The notes under the pieces were generated by a model. It ran no database searches, had not been told where the DNA came from, and saw only the letters and a list, made by a program, of their open reading frames with translations. Of a stretch of DNA of 64,000 bases, positions 22,901 through 30,815 are shown piece after piece. A program made the translations under genes and the position numbers. Location: NCBI GenBank assembly GCA_965249645.1, contig CBDFML010000009.1:310001-374000 (forward strand), written 5' to 3'. This stretch comes from CAVOEB01 sp965249645. Lineage in GTDB: Bacteria > Pseudomonadota > Alphaproteobacteria > UBA828 > JAPUJA01. Within the stretch, counting starts at the first letter, position 1. Every line of letters begins with the position of its first letter.

Positions 22901-25900
22901 GCTCAAGCAGCTGATCGATGCCGGGATCGCCGCGCAGGAGGGTCTGCAACTGACCGTTGGCGTGCACCTGAGCCGCGATCAGATCAGCCGTCTCAATCAA
23001 AGCATCATCTGGTACGTGGAAGAAACCATCAATGGGGAGCGGGTGCTGGCTCCGCGGCTTTACCTTGCCGCCACCGATGCCGTTGCGTTTAGCCCCAATG
23101 GCGCATCGATCGTGGCGGCATCGGTCGAATTGGCGAGCACCCGGATTGGCAACAGCGGAGACATTACGGCCACGGACGGCGCTGTCCAGCTGACGGCGGA
23201 GGAAGACATCGCGATCCGCAGCGGCCGGGTGATGGCGTCGGGCGATGTCTGGTTGCGGGCGGGGGGCGCCTTGTCCGTGATTACCGATACGATCGAAGTC
23301 AGGACGGCGAACGGTGGGACGCAGACCCTGGTCGGGCGCAAGGCCTGGATCGAGGCGGGCGGAAGCCTGACCCTCGAGGCGGATGAGAGCGTGGTGATCC
23401 AGGGGGCGGACATCCGTGCCGATGAGGATGTCGATATCGCCGCCGGCGATGTCCTCGTGGTCGGGTCGGTCGCCGTCGATCAGCGGGTTAATTTTGGCGA
23501 CGGCGAGACTTATGACCGCTGGACGCAGACGACCAACCGCGGCAGCACCATTGAAGCCGGCGGCGCTGTTGCGACGGTGTCCGGTTCCGACACGGTCATC
23601 CAGGGCTCGACGGTCCGCGCGGGCGGCGACATCGATGTGACGGCCGGCGGCGGTGTGGCGATGCTGTCGGCGCGGAATGTCACCGATTATGAGATGCAGC
23701 GCGCCGGCGGCGAGAAGTCCGGCACCGTCCAGACCGTCGACAATATCCGCACCCAGGTTCTGGCGGGCGGCAATGTGAGGATCACCGCACTCACCGGCGA
23801 CATCATCACCCAAGCGGCGAAGTTCCGGGCCGAGGGGCGGCAGAGCGATCCCCAGGGAGCGGATGATACGGGAGGCACGGTGACCCTGAACGCGGAACAG
23901 GGTCAGGTGGCGCTGCTCTCGGTGACGGATGAGAGCGCCTGGACGTACCAATCCTCCTCTTCCAACGTGTTCTTCTACAAGAGCCGCGATGCCGGCGCCG
24001 TCGACACCATCGTGATCATGACGGAGATCGATGCGCAAGGCGGTCTGATCATTCGTGCCGCGCCGCAGGGCGCCGATGAGAGCGGGACCGCCACGGGCGG
24101 TGTGCGCGTCGAAATCCGCGATGCGGGGTCGCTGGAGGCCAATATCGCCGCCCTGGCCGAGACGCCGGGTCTCGAGTATCTGGCCGACCTGCAGGCCCGC
24201 GGCGACGTTGACTGGCAAACGGTCCGGGAAATCCACGACAGTTGGGACTACAGGGCCCAGGGCCTGACCTCAGCTGCCGCGGCGGTGATTGCGATCGCGG
24301 CGACCATCGCGACCCAGGGCTGGGGGGCATCGCTGTTCTTCAGTCAGGCGGCGATCAATGCGGGCGGTGTCATGGTGGCGGCGGCCAATGCCGGGTTCAG
24401 TGCGCTCGCGGCCAACGCATCGGTCAGCCTGATCAACAATCGGGGGGACCTCGGCGCGGTTCTCAAAGACCTGGGATCGTCCCAAAGCCTTAAGTCCCTG
24501 GCCACCGCCATGGTCACCGCCGGCGCCCTCAACGGCCTCGGCTTCACCGGTACGACCACCGAATTTGCGGACCGCCTGCAGCAGGCCGCCATGCGCGCCA
24601 CCGTCTCGGCGACCGTCAGCACGGTCATCAATGGCGGCGAGCTCGACGACGCGCTCATCGACGGTTTGACCAACGCTGCGATCATGACCGCGCTGGCGAG
24701 CGTCCAGCACGAGATCGGGGATTTCGGCGAGGAGTATGATCTACCCGAAGGCTCGATCCCGAAAATGATCGCCCATGCCATGGCGGGCGGGCTGGCCTCC
24801 GAGCTCGCCGGCGGTGAATTCGCCGACGGCGCGATGGCTGCGGCGCTGGCGGAATTGACCGGGCCGCTGCTGGGCGGGACCGATCTCGACGAGGGGACCC
24901 AGGTCGAGCTGCAGCGCCTGATCGGCGCGACCGCGATCATGCTCAGGGGATCGGACGTCGACGGGATGATGTTCGCCGGCGGCGTCGCCGCCTCGGTACA
25001 CCAGTACAACTATCTCACCCATGGCGAAGCGCTCGAGCGCGCGCAAAGCCGCCGGAAGCTCGACGAATGCCGCGCGGCCGCGGGAGCCTGCTCGGATGCG
25101 GAGATGGCGTCGCTGCAAGGCACCATCACCCTGCTCGACGCCCTCGACGAAAGCCGCGACCTCGAGTTGCTGCAGGCCTGCACGTCCGGGGGGCAGTTGA
25201 GATGTTTTGGGGAACTTTGGCGGGTATCCATAGCCCTGAATACATACCAGACGCTCAATCAGAAGTTCGCCAATCCCAAGGAATATACGAAGCTTCACGG
25301 CGACACCTACGACGAGGTTATGCACGAGTTTAGGTCGGGTGAGGCCGTCTCCGACAAGGCCTTTATCTCCGGCGTGGCCCGTGGTGACGCGTTTTTCTCA
25401 AACCTTCTTCGGGCATTCGGGCTCGGCGCCGCCTCCGGCGTCGCAGCGGCGACCGTGATAATTGGCGGCAAGGGCATCGCAGCGTGTGCCGCCAACCCGC
25501 TATGCCGCGCAGAGGTTGGCACCGCCATCGCCGAGGCGGCGGCCGGCGACGCGCTCGGTGGCGCCTCCATCGTGCCAGTCGCCGTCGTCGGTAAGATCGC
25601 CGTGACGCACGGCGAGAAAGTGATCGGCTTCATCGACGAAGCCACCGGCAGCTTCACACGCGCCACCGTCAGGAAACAGTGGATTAATTTCGACTCGAAT
25701 CAGCGTTCGGCGGAAGTTGTTCAACTATTTGATGAAGGAAACCCGCAGGACTGGCTGATAATTGGGAATCGGAAGGTTTCAATCAACACCGATCTGTCGA
25801 AGGGTGCGAAGGTCTTCGATGACGTACCGGACGCAGACGTGAAGAGGTATTTTCTCGAACTTACCGGCGCGAAGCAATTGCCCGAGTCCATCGAAGTGCC

Positions 25901-26054
25901 AGGGAAAGGAATTCGATACACCATTGAGACCTCTCACGGCAAATTCAATTTGAGGGACTTCGCGAGAGAGACGGCGACTCGTTCTCGCTGGACTATCGAC
26001 GTTCCGGGCACGGTGTTTGGAAAAACGTGGAAGCATGAAATAAAATTTCGATGA
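19920..26054 (+). CDS. haemagglutinin-like TpsA exoprotein, probable CDI-type toxin
   Basis: A 2,044-residue secreted protein. An extended signal (about 1-51, RRGCVWLLSLSLVLQPVLLS) leads into the TPS secretion domain (about 60-290). This has the NPNGI signature at residues 161-165 with a CNGC pair, GRTTLATG and FAGRNLLDYG. Then come about 1,000 residues of filamentous beta-helix repeats. A DUF637-like pre-toxin region begins near 1520 (ATAMVTAGALNGLGFTG). The last 130 residues or so (from about 1911) are less GC-rich, and end SRWTIDVPG...KHEIKFR; they are the likely variable effector. The VENN motif is absent. Start is TTG 19920 or GTG 19926 after AGGCGGG. The toxin activity is not identifiable. 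Confidence 0.9.
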   Translation: MFVSGWKFGPRRPSRSSLVNLCSGLRTGARRGCVWLLSLSLVLQPVLLSAQTVPDPGVPSAAPSMDVAPNGVPVVNIVAPSAKGVSHNRFLELNIDPEGLIFNNSQTFGTSQLGGVILANSNLKDGSTARIILNEVTGANTSQLLGFAEVFGDRAQFVLANPNGITCNGCGFINTGRTTLATGHPRLQDGALVELDVDGSSVLSVEGTGLNAEDAEALDLLARTIRVQAPVNAQELQVFAGRNLLDYGARVVTVKADDGSEKPALAIDGSHFGAMYANQISIIATEDGVGVRLPDDMATGNGDFTITTAGKIELTNASAAGRLEVTSSGGDVEVGGTVNSEGDLSVAGVNVTNDGSLVAGLDSDGTLWSAATLDVSAEQSLTNNGQLLASSEITLTSTTGTITNSAAADITSQGSLRAIAGQNIDNAGRVSSSGAATLTATRIDNQNGLVTAGGALSLTADTIANQNTSDTDEGLTSETTITLTTDTLTNTDGNIVSKGATVVTGKTAGQTLTLTAGKVVSGDRFEVTADAIESSVDIEAQTSITATAQTGNLNQSGTWQAGAGVTLTATNGALTNGVVVKAVEDIVVSAASLENTATGVLESGGDISITAPTQTTNAGIVSAQGDLTIQTDILENDQGALLAVGKMILDGIGDSQATRIANRSGVIETLNGDITIDAVEFINERKDFSVSNQQTYSQWESTVVPVSSVVPGVSTQYLQYNASGTLYFTHPDDPEWHIYYDFGPLLVRQYTDVVTGTLPAAYLSSGGTLTVGADTIENKYSHISSAGDMTLTGSSLDNIGQVLTRRTTVYKSGGAFNRCASNQTCRWIESNGSGAVELSAVAYDSAEATIQAGGQLSGSFTGQVDNLTILGSVSQGDLIQANTVLADTVEAPPLAELADVSLVDFFQQLPAKDALTQLAPASSKAVYETRVAFANPSIVLGSAYFLSRVNLDTNDIPDRFAFSQALEERLVQNVVRLKTGRRWLDPSIQDASLQLKQLIDAGIAAQEGLQLTVGVHLSRDQISRLNQSIIWYVEETINGERVLAPRLYLAATDAVAFSPNGASIVAASVELASTRIGNSGDITATDGAVQLTAEEDIAIRSGRVMASGDVWLRAGGALSVITDTIEVRTANGGTQTLVGRKAWIEAGGSLTLEADESVVIQGADIRADEDVDIAAGDVLVVGSVAVDQRVNFGDGETYDRWTQTTNRGSTIEAGGAVATVSGSDTVIQGSTVRAGGDIDVTAGGGVAMLSARNVTDYEMQRAGGEKSGTVQTVDNIRTQVLAGGNVRITALTGDIITQAAKFRAEGRQSDPQGADDTGGTVTLNAEQGQVALLSVTDESAWTYQSSSSNVFFYKSRDAGAVDTIVIMTEIDAQGGLIIRAAPQGADESGTATGGVRVEIRDAGSLEANIAALAETPGLEYLADLQARGDVDWQTVREIHDSWDYRAQGLTSAAAAVIAIAATIATQGWGASLFFSQAAINAGGVMVAAANAGFSALAANASVSLINNRGDLGAVLKDLGSSQSLKSLATAMVTAGALNGLGFTGTTTEFADRLQQAAMRATVSATVSTVINGGELDDALIDGLTNAAIMTALASVQHEIGDFGEEYDLPEGSIPKMIAHAMAGGLASELAGGEFADGAMAAALAELTGPLLGGTDLDEGTQVELQRLIGATAIMLRGSDVDGMMFAGGVAASVHQYNYLTHGEALERAQSRRKLDECRAAAGACSDAEMASLQGTITLLDALDESRDLELLQACTSGGQLRCFGELWRVSIALNTYQTLNQKFANPKEYTKLHGDTYDEVMHEFRSGEAVSDKAFISGVARGDAFFSNLLRAFGLGAASGVAAATVIIGGKGIAACAANPLCRAEVGTAIAEAAAGDALGGASIVPVAVVGKIAVTHGEKVIGFIDEATGSFTRATVRKQWINFDSNQRSAEVVQLFDEGNPQDWLIIGNRKVSINTDLSKGAKVFDDVPDADVKRYFLELTGAKQLPESIEVPGKGIRYTIETSHGKFNLRDFARETATRSRWTIDVPGTVFGKTWKHEIKFR

Positions 26055-26065
26055 AAGGGGGGGAA

Positions 26066-26476
26066 TTGATAAAGATCACGAACGTCGACGAGTTCATCGA
26101 AAACTGTTTCGGTCTATGGATAGATAGCATCTTCCACGGGATCGTCAATTGCTACCCTGGCCACACCATGGACGAATACCGTGACGCGTTCCTCGGCTTG
26201 TTGAGGCAATGGCTCGAGGAGGGACGCATCTGTCTGTTTGCGCCGTGGTGCTTACGTCAACCAAATGGGACCTTCGATACCGGGGTACGCAAGATTCCCA
26301 GATTTGACGAGATCTGGGATATCCCTCACGACGAGATGATCGCCTGGACACGAGATAGCTGGCCGAGGGACGTTAATGATGAAGACGATAGTGTTCTCAA
26401 CAGCTTTTTCTTTGACGGCAACTGCCCGGGAATCGGCTGGTTCGATTTGGAATCAGGCGAGCTTTTCGCGTCCTGA
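26066..26476 (+). CDS. probable immunity protein to the TpsA C-terminal toxin
   Basis: A small acidic, Trp-rich protein. Its N-terminal 120 residues are clearly paralogous to the next gene: LWIDSIFHGIVNCYPGH against LWIDAPFHMIVKDHPGH, then MDEYRDAF, RICLFAP and a CPGIGW ending in both. It resembles DUF596-like immunity proteins by eye, which is a weak call. An ATG at 26051 overlaps the tpsA stop (ATGA). However, AAAGGGGGGGAA then TTG at 26066 aligns exactly with the paralogue's MIEITN start, so TTG 26066 is preferred. Immediate adjacency to a CDI-type effector tail is the main functional argument. Confidence 0.75.
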   Translation: MIKITNVDEFIENCFGLWIDSIFHGIVNCYPGHTMDEYRDAFLGLLRQWLEEGRICLFAPWCLRQPNGTFDTGVRKIPRFDEIWDIPHDEMIAWTRDSWPRDVNDEDDSVLNSFFFDGNCPGIGWFDLESGELFAS

Positions 26477-26512
26477 ACTGACGTCAGGCGGCCAGAGACG
26501 ACTGCCTGACCG

Positions 26513-27583
26513 ATGATCGAGATTACCAACGCCGACGAAATTGCCGAGCGCTGTTCCGGTTTGTGGATCGACGCTCCGTTCCACATGATTGTCAAGGACC
26601 ACCCCGGCCACGATATGGACGAGTACCGCGATGCGTTCCTCTGCTTGTTGAAGCGCTGGCTCGAAGAGGACCGGATCTGCCTGTTCGCGCCCTTGGCGTT
26701 GCGCCGCCCCCAAGGTTACTCCGAATTTGCAACCGGGATAGGTGTGGGTCGCGGTTATTCGTGGAGATGGGCCATCCCCTATGACGAGATGATCGCGTAC
26801 ATCAAGGAAAATTGGCCGAGCAAGGTTTCCTACGATGATGATCCTTATTTGGACGCGGTTTTTTGCAGCGAAACATGTCCCGGCATTGGATGGTACGGAG
26901 TCGGAGACAATCTCCTCCCCCTCAAGAGCCGACGCAGGTGGGAAGATGTCAAGGGGAGCGTACTTCGACGGGACGGCCTGCGCACCGGTGATCAATTTCT
27001 TACGGTATTCGATCACTTAAGATGGGTCAGGGGGGAAGCCAGTGATCTCGATTGGATAAGAAAGGCTGTCACGAAAGACCAAACATATTACCTTTGGACT
27101 CTGCAGGACCGTACCCTAATTGTCATACCTGAGTTTTTTTCATTTCATGATTGCGATGTTCTTATTTCTTCGGCCTCCGTTTCCGAACCTTCGTTCACCA
27201 ATGCGGCAGCGGCCATATCTGGCAGGAAGCATTGCCCGATTATCGATAAGTTTGGCACCGGTATCAGGCGGCCTGTCTTCACCACTAAGGACGTGGAGAG
27301 GCGCGCTGAGGATTTGATCGATTGGGCGAAGAGTCTAGATCTGGATTCATATATCGAGGAGTTCCGGTCACTTCCGACAAATTCCCATGGTCTGAATCCG
27401 CTCCGTCATCTGACTGCCCTGGCCCTAAGCGGGGACAAGGAGAAACTGTGGGACTACCAGACTTGCTTTGCGAACAACAACCGGTTGGGATTCATTGTCT
27501 ACGTTACGAAAGACTACGTAGATCGCGCCCTGGCGATTGCCGAAGAACGTCGGAACAAGCGAGCGGCCGCCCCCTCTTGTTGA
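26513..27583 (+). CDS. two-domain immunity-like protein
   Basis: A 356-residue protein. Residues 1-127 duplicate the preceding immunity-like protein. Residues about 135-356 form an additional unrecognised domain, with YYLWTLQDRTLIVIPEFF and, near the end, DLIDWAKSLDLDSYIEEF and a final helix YVDRALAIAEERR. The second domain has the look of another immunity module, so this may be a fusion protecting against two effectors. The ATG at 26513 has no strong ribosome-binding site. It follows the first immunity gene by 36 nt. Base composition is lower in G+C than the flanking tpsA body, as is common for CDI tail cassettes. Confidence 0.7.
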   Translation: MIEITNADEIAERCSGLWIDAPFHMIVKDHPGHDMDEYRDAFLCLLKRWLEEDRICLFAPLALRRPQGYSEFATGIGVGRGYSWRWAIPYDEMIAYIKENWPSKVSYDDDPYLDAVFCSETCPGIGWYGVGDNLLPLKSRRRWEDVKGSVLRRDGLRTGDQFLTVFDHLRWVRGEASDLDWIRKAVTKDQTYYLWTLQDRTLIVIPEFFSFHDCDVLISSASVSEPSFTNAAAAISGRKHCPIIDKFGTGIRRPVFTTKDVERRAEDLIDWAKSLDLDSYIEEFRSLPTNSHGLNPLRHLTALALSGDKEKLWDYQTCFANNNRLGFIVYVTKDYVDRALAIAEERRNKRAAAPSC

Positions 27584-27785
27584 GTTGTTCGGGCCGGATG
27601 GAGCGCGGAATTGGGTTCTCACAATTGACGGGCAAGTCGTCAAAATTGGTGGCGCACTAGCAAACTATAAGCTCTTTTCGACGCCAACCCTGGATTCTGG
27701 CAACGACCGAATACGGGTGGTTGCCGGGTGCTTCGAGTGTTTCGGATTGTGGTGGGGACGCGTGATGGCGTGGAAATACGCGTAA
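27537..27785 (+). CDS. short protein of unknown function, possibly an orphan immunity fragment
   Basis: An 82-codon frame starts TTG 27537 inside the end of the preceding gene. It reads LVELFGPDGARNWVLTIDGQ then a Cys-containing GCFECFGLWWG segment. The composition is protein-like and it lies in a row of immunity-type genes, but there is no good ribosome-binding site. It may be the remains of a longer gene. No family was recognised. Confidence 0.35.
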   Translation: MPKNVGTSERPPPLVELFGPDGARNWVLTIDGQVVKIGGALANYKLFSTPTLDSGNDRIRVVAGCFECFGLWWGRVMAWKYA

Positions 27786-28036
27786 ATTTCTTCCCTGACG
27801 ACCATGCAAGGGCCGGGCAAATAACGACCGGATTCCCCATAAACGTTCCAGCAAATCCGATGCCATAATGATTTGGGCAAGCAAAAACTGTGACTGGAAA
27901 AAGTTGGTCGCGACCTTGCAATCGGAGATCGATGCCAATTCGAACGTGATCCCGGCGGACAGATTGGAAGCTATTCAATTCTACCTGGATCATGACGAAT
28001 ACAGCATGGCGTTTGAATTTTTGTATTTGGAGATAA

Positions 28037-29070
28037 GGCTTATCCCTTTACCTCCGGTGCGATCAACATGTTGTAGGTCGCCGGCTTGATAGCGACGCCG
28101 ATGCCGAGGATGGAGCGGAAGGCGGCGTGGCGGGTTCGGCGCCGGTTGAAGCGGAAGACGAACTCGTCGAGGTAGGATTGCAGGTGTTGGCGTCGGAGGC
28201 CGTGGTAGACGCCCAGCGCCCAGGTCTTGAGGTTGGCGAAGACGCGATGGACCCAAGGCAGGACGACATGGGCGGCCATGTTTCCGACGACGTGCGGGTC
28301 GTGTGCGACACCGGACGCGCCGGGATAGCCGGCCCAGCCGTCGGTCCTGGCCGTGGCCCCGGTGGCGAGATTGGCGCCCAGGAAGGCGTGCAGGCCGTCG
28401 GCGGAGAAGTCCTCAATCCGCGCCAGGCGGATCCGGCCGGGCCCATCCTCGCCGACCTCGACAGCGCCGGCGACCAGTAGCTTGCCTTGGTGGCTGCGCC
28501 TGCCGCCGCCGCTCGGCGGGTCGTCCTTGGAGCGGCAGGCGATCAGGCTTTCGTCCACCTCGACCAGACCCGCCAGCGGCATCCGCTGCGGTGCGACCAT
28601 GGCCCGCCGCAGCTTGGTGGCGAGCAACCACGCGGTCTTGTAGGAGCCCAGGCCGAGCTGCTTCTGGAGTTGCAGCGCCGAGATCCCGTTGGAGTGCGTG
28701 GCCATCAGATAGGCGGCCCAGAACCACGCGGTCAGCGCCAGCTTGGAGCCGTGCATCACCGTGCCGGCCGTCACCGAAGTCTGCTTGCGACAGTCGGCGC
28801 ATTCATGGGTGTGGGCCTTGGTCGCGAGTGCCCACCCTCGGCTGCCGCCGCAGGCCGGACAGACGAAGCCGGCCGGCCAGCGCAGCCGCGACAGGTAGGC
28901 GGCACAGGCTTCCTGGTCAGGGAAACGCTGCTGGAACTCCAACAGGGAACGGGGGAAGTCGGTCATCTTTGGGCATCCCGAGGTCGTTATGTTCATATTA
29001 TGTTCTACAACGACCCCCGCACCGTGTCACCACATTTCGTGGCCCCGGACGTTCAGGGATAAGCCTTTTA
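28037..29070. mobile_element. IS1595-family insertion sequence
   Basis: A 1,034-base element holding a single transposase gene. Imperfect terminal inverted repeats begin GGCTTATCCCT at 28037 and on the complement at 29065, matching at about 20 of 24 positions. GAGATAA at 28030-28036 and again at 29071-29077 are the target duplication; IS1595 elements usually make 8 bases, and the eighth base differs here. The right end carries about five bases beyond the symmetric repeat, so exact ends are uncertain by a few bases. It interrupts a small gene at 27868-29232. Confidence 0.88.
28040..28966 (-). CDS. IS1595-family transposase
   Basis: A 308-residue DDE-type transposase. The start MTDFPRSLLEFQQRFPDQEA and the N-terminal zinc ribbon (CPAC then CADC) are standard for IS1595. 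The catalytic domain begins LVEVDESLIAC with the first Asp, and the GVYHGLRRQHLQSYLDEFVF and FRFNRR segments close it. An upstream in-frame ATG at 28996 is possible, but the family normally begins at MTDFP. The stop TAA falls inside the left terminal repeat. Length is normal, so the enzyme may be active. Confidence 0.92.
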   Translation of the reverse strand: MTDFPRSLLEFQQRFPDQEACAAYLSRLRWPAGFVCPACGGSRGWALATKAHTHECADCRKQTSVTAGTVMHGSKLALTAWFWAAYLMATHSNGISALQLQKQLGLGSYKTAWLLATKLRRAMVAPQRMPLAGLVEVDESLIACRSKDDPPSGGGRRSHQGKLLVAGAVEVGEDGPGRIRLARIEDFSADGLHAFLGANLATGATARTDGWAGYPGASGVAHDPHVVGNMAAHVVLPWVHRVFANLKTWALGVYHGLRRQHLQSYLDEFVFRFNRRRTRHAAFRSILGIGVAIKPATYNMLIAPEVKG

Positions 29071-29232
29071 GAGATAATGGAACGTTCGAATTCACAATTT
29101 ACGCTCGGTGAGGCCAGAGCTCGTGAGATTGCCCTTTTCTTTGAATTGAACGATGAAAACTGGTGCTGGGTGGATCATCGGTTTTGGCCCAAATTCCAAG
29201 ACTTTCTCAATCGCCGGAGAGAATCTGTTTAA

Positions 29233-29466
29233 CGACATTTCCGGGGACCAAGGAGGTGGTTCCGCTGCGCGGGGACCGCGGGAGACGCCGCACGGCGGGG
29301 CGGATCGAGCGCGGCGGTGGGGATGGCGGCGAACCCGTTCGGCGCCCACCAGGTCGGCCGTCATAGGGTCGATCGCGAGGGCGGCCGATGGGTGGCCGTC
29401 CTCGTCGAGGCGGGGGTGTGTCGTGGTGACGAACCGAGCATTCGCAGCCGCGGCACACTTCCCATC
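29233..29466. other. GC-rich junction between the immunity island and the prophage
   Basis: These 234 bases between the IS-split gene and the prophage lysozyme stop carry no convincing gene. Open frames on both strands are Arg/Pro/Gly-rich low-complexity shadows. The abrupt change from AT-richer island DNA to GC-rich phage DNA makes this the probable left limit of the prophage. No attachment-site repeat was recognised. Confidence 0.4.
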
Positions 29467-29913
29467 CTACCCGAAATAGAGCCGCGCCTCCGCCTCCCGC
29501 CGCCGGATCAGCCCCTTGAGCTTACGCCCACCGGCCCACACCCAGCGCCGGAACTCGGCCGGCACCGCGTCGTGCTCCTCGCAGTTGACCTTGCGCCGGA
29601 GTGTCGAGCGCTGCAGCGCTCCGGCGCCAAGATTGAAGGCGAAGGAGGCAAGCGCATCGAACTGCCCGTCCTCGAGCGGCACCCGGATCAGCCGCAGCAC
29701 GGCCCGCTCGGCGGTTTCGACGTCGCGGCGCAACAACTCTTCGCCGGTCGCCTCGTCGATGCCGTCCACGAACCGGTTGCGGTCATCCTCCCGCACCACA
29801 TGGCCGTAGCCGATGGTGGGCCAACCGGCCGGACAGACATAGAGCTCGGGCGCGAACCCCTCGAAGCGCTTGATCAGGGCGAGGCCGTCGTCGGTAACGT
29901 GGCGCATGGTCAA
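29467..29913 (-). CDS. phage endolysin, GH24 lysozyme
   Basis: A 148-residue T4/lambdoid-type muramidase that cuts peptidoglycan at lysis. The catalytic Glu18 is in IKRFEGF and the Thr33 motif in PTIGYGH; FDALASFAFNLGAGAL and the C-terminal RRREAEARLYFG complete the GH24 pattern. It has no signal peptide, so it needs the holin. The start overlaps the stop of the holin-like gene by 4 bases. It is the last gene of the leftward late operon. Confidence 0.92.
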   Translation of the reverse strand: MTMRHVTDDGLALIKRFEGFAPELYVCPAGWPTIGYGHVVREDDRNRFVDGIDEATGEELLRRDVETAERAVLRLIRVPLEDGQFDALASFAFNLGAGALQRSTLRRKVNCEEHDAVPAEFRRWVWAGGRKLKGLIRRREAEARLYFG

Positions 29914-30371
29914 CGCCGACGCTCGCGGAGCTTCGAGAGGGTGCGATTGCCGAACCAGAAGCTCATGACGGCGGCGAAGAGCGCCTGGGTCTCAGCATCC
30001 CAGATGCGCGGCAGGGCCTCGGCAATCAGCAGGCCCTCGACCGCGATCAACAGGTAAAGGCCCGAACCCTTGGCGGCCGCGAACAGGATGAAGAAGGCAT
30101 AGGTGACGATGGGCCTTACCGAAGCTCGGAGCGCGTCGACCCAGCCGACACCCACCGGTGCATCGTGCTTGTAGAGCGCCTTGGATTCGGCGATATCGGC
30201 CTGGACCTCGATCTCCTCGAGGCGCTGGTTGTGGCCGAGCCGCATCTGCTCCATCTGGCGATCGAGCACCGCGAGCTCGTGCTTGCGGTCCGCTCGTTCG
30301 CGGAACAGGCTCATGATATCGGGAATGGCGCTGGTGGCGAATCCCAGCAGGCTGCCAAGCAGGGTCAGCAT
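29910..30371 (-). CDS. phage holin-like membrane protein
   Basis: A 153-residue protein. A short hydrophobic N-terminus and a charged coiled helix (about 20-65, ADRKHELAVLDRQMEQMR) precede two or three membrane segments (IVTYAFFILFAAAKG, LYLLIAVEGLLIAEAL, FAAVMSFWFGNRTL). The FWFGNRTLSKLR ending is typical of three-helix phage holins. It is coupled to the lysozyme gene. GGAGG precedes the ATG by about 6 nt. Confidence 0.82.
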   Translation of the reverse strand: MLTLLGSLLGFATSAIPDIMSLFRERADRKHELAVLDRQMEQMRLGHNQRLEEIEVQADIAESKALYKHDAPVGVGWVDALRASVRPIVTYAFFILFAAAKGSGLYLLIAVEGLLIAEALPRIWDAETQALFAAVMSFWFGNRTLSKLRERRR

Positions 30372-30497
30372 TGCGAACCTCCGATCGGTCTTGGTCGAGA
30401 AGGAACCCGGCCGCCTCGGTGCGGCGGTAGACGGTCTGGTTGGTTCGGGTCGATGTGTGAGAGAAATGGTCCGGCGCGAGCCGGCCGCGAGGAACTG

Positions 30498-30722
30498 TCA
30501 GCCGCCGAATAGCGCCGGCCAGAACGCGCGGGCGGCGACCGCCAGCATGCTGCCGAGCATGACGTAGAGCAGGCGCGTATTGCGGATGTGCAGCGCTTCG
30601 ATCTTGGTGAGCTGGGCCTGGAGCTCGCGGTAGCGGCACTCGCAGGCGATCTCGTGCTCCGCAAGGTGCCGCGCCGCCTCAGCGCGCACCCGCTCGATCT
30701 CGATGAGATGCGTCTCGTTCAC
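30498..30722 (-). CDS. small phage membrane protein with coiled coil
   Basis: A 74-residue protein with an amphipathic charged helix (about 1-45, IEIERVRAEAARHLAEHEIA) followed by one membrane segment (LLYVMLGSMLAVAARAFWP). Start is GTG 30722 with GGAG 8 nt upstream. Its position between the tail tip and holin genes suggests a lysis accessory such as a spanin or antiholin component. No specific family was recognised. Confidence 0.65.
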   Translation of the reverse strand: MNETHLIEIERVRAEAARHLAEHEIACECRYRELQAQLTKIEALHIRNTRLLYVMLGSMLAVAARAFWPALFGG

Positions 30723-30815
30723 TTGGGGATCTCCAATACCGAACCATCACGACGAACCGCCGGCCCCGGAGGACGGGTCATCATGGCAGGTATTCCTGTC
30801 GCTTAGGTTGAGGGG

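Larger units (their letters stand above)
27868..29232 (+). pseudogene. small immunity-like gene split by an IS element
   Basis: The 5' part (27868 to about 28036) encodes MIWASKNCDWKKLVATLQSE through YSMAFEFLYLEI. The 3' part (about 29078-29232) continues in the same frame with MERSNSQFTLGEAR and ends FQDFLNRRRESV. Removing the IS and one copy of the 7-base duplication GAGATAA restores an uninterrupted frame of about 107 codons. The helical EYSMAFEFL pattern resembles MafI-type immunity proteins (by eye). It is the last of a row of immunity-like genes behind the TpsA effector. Confidence 0.75.

Noticed and set aside
22683..24236. Minus-strand open frame of 517 codons inside tpsA
   Set aside because: Low-complexity composition opposite the repeat region of the haemagglutinin; the plus-strand frame is clearly the coding one.
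28303..29232. 309-codon plus-strand frame across the IS element
   Set aside because: Most of it is antisense to the transposase; only the last 50 codons or so are real, as the 3' half of the IS-split gene.
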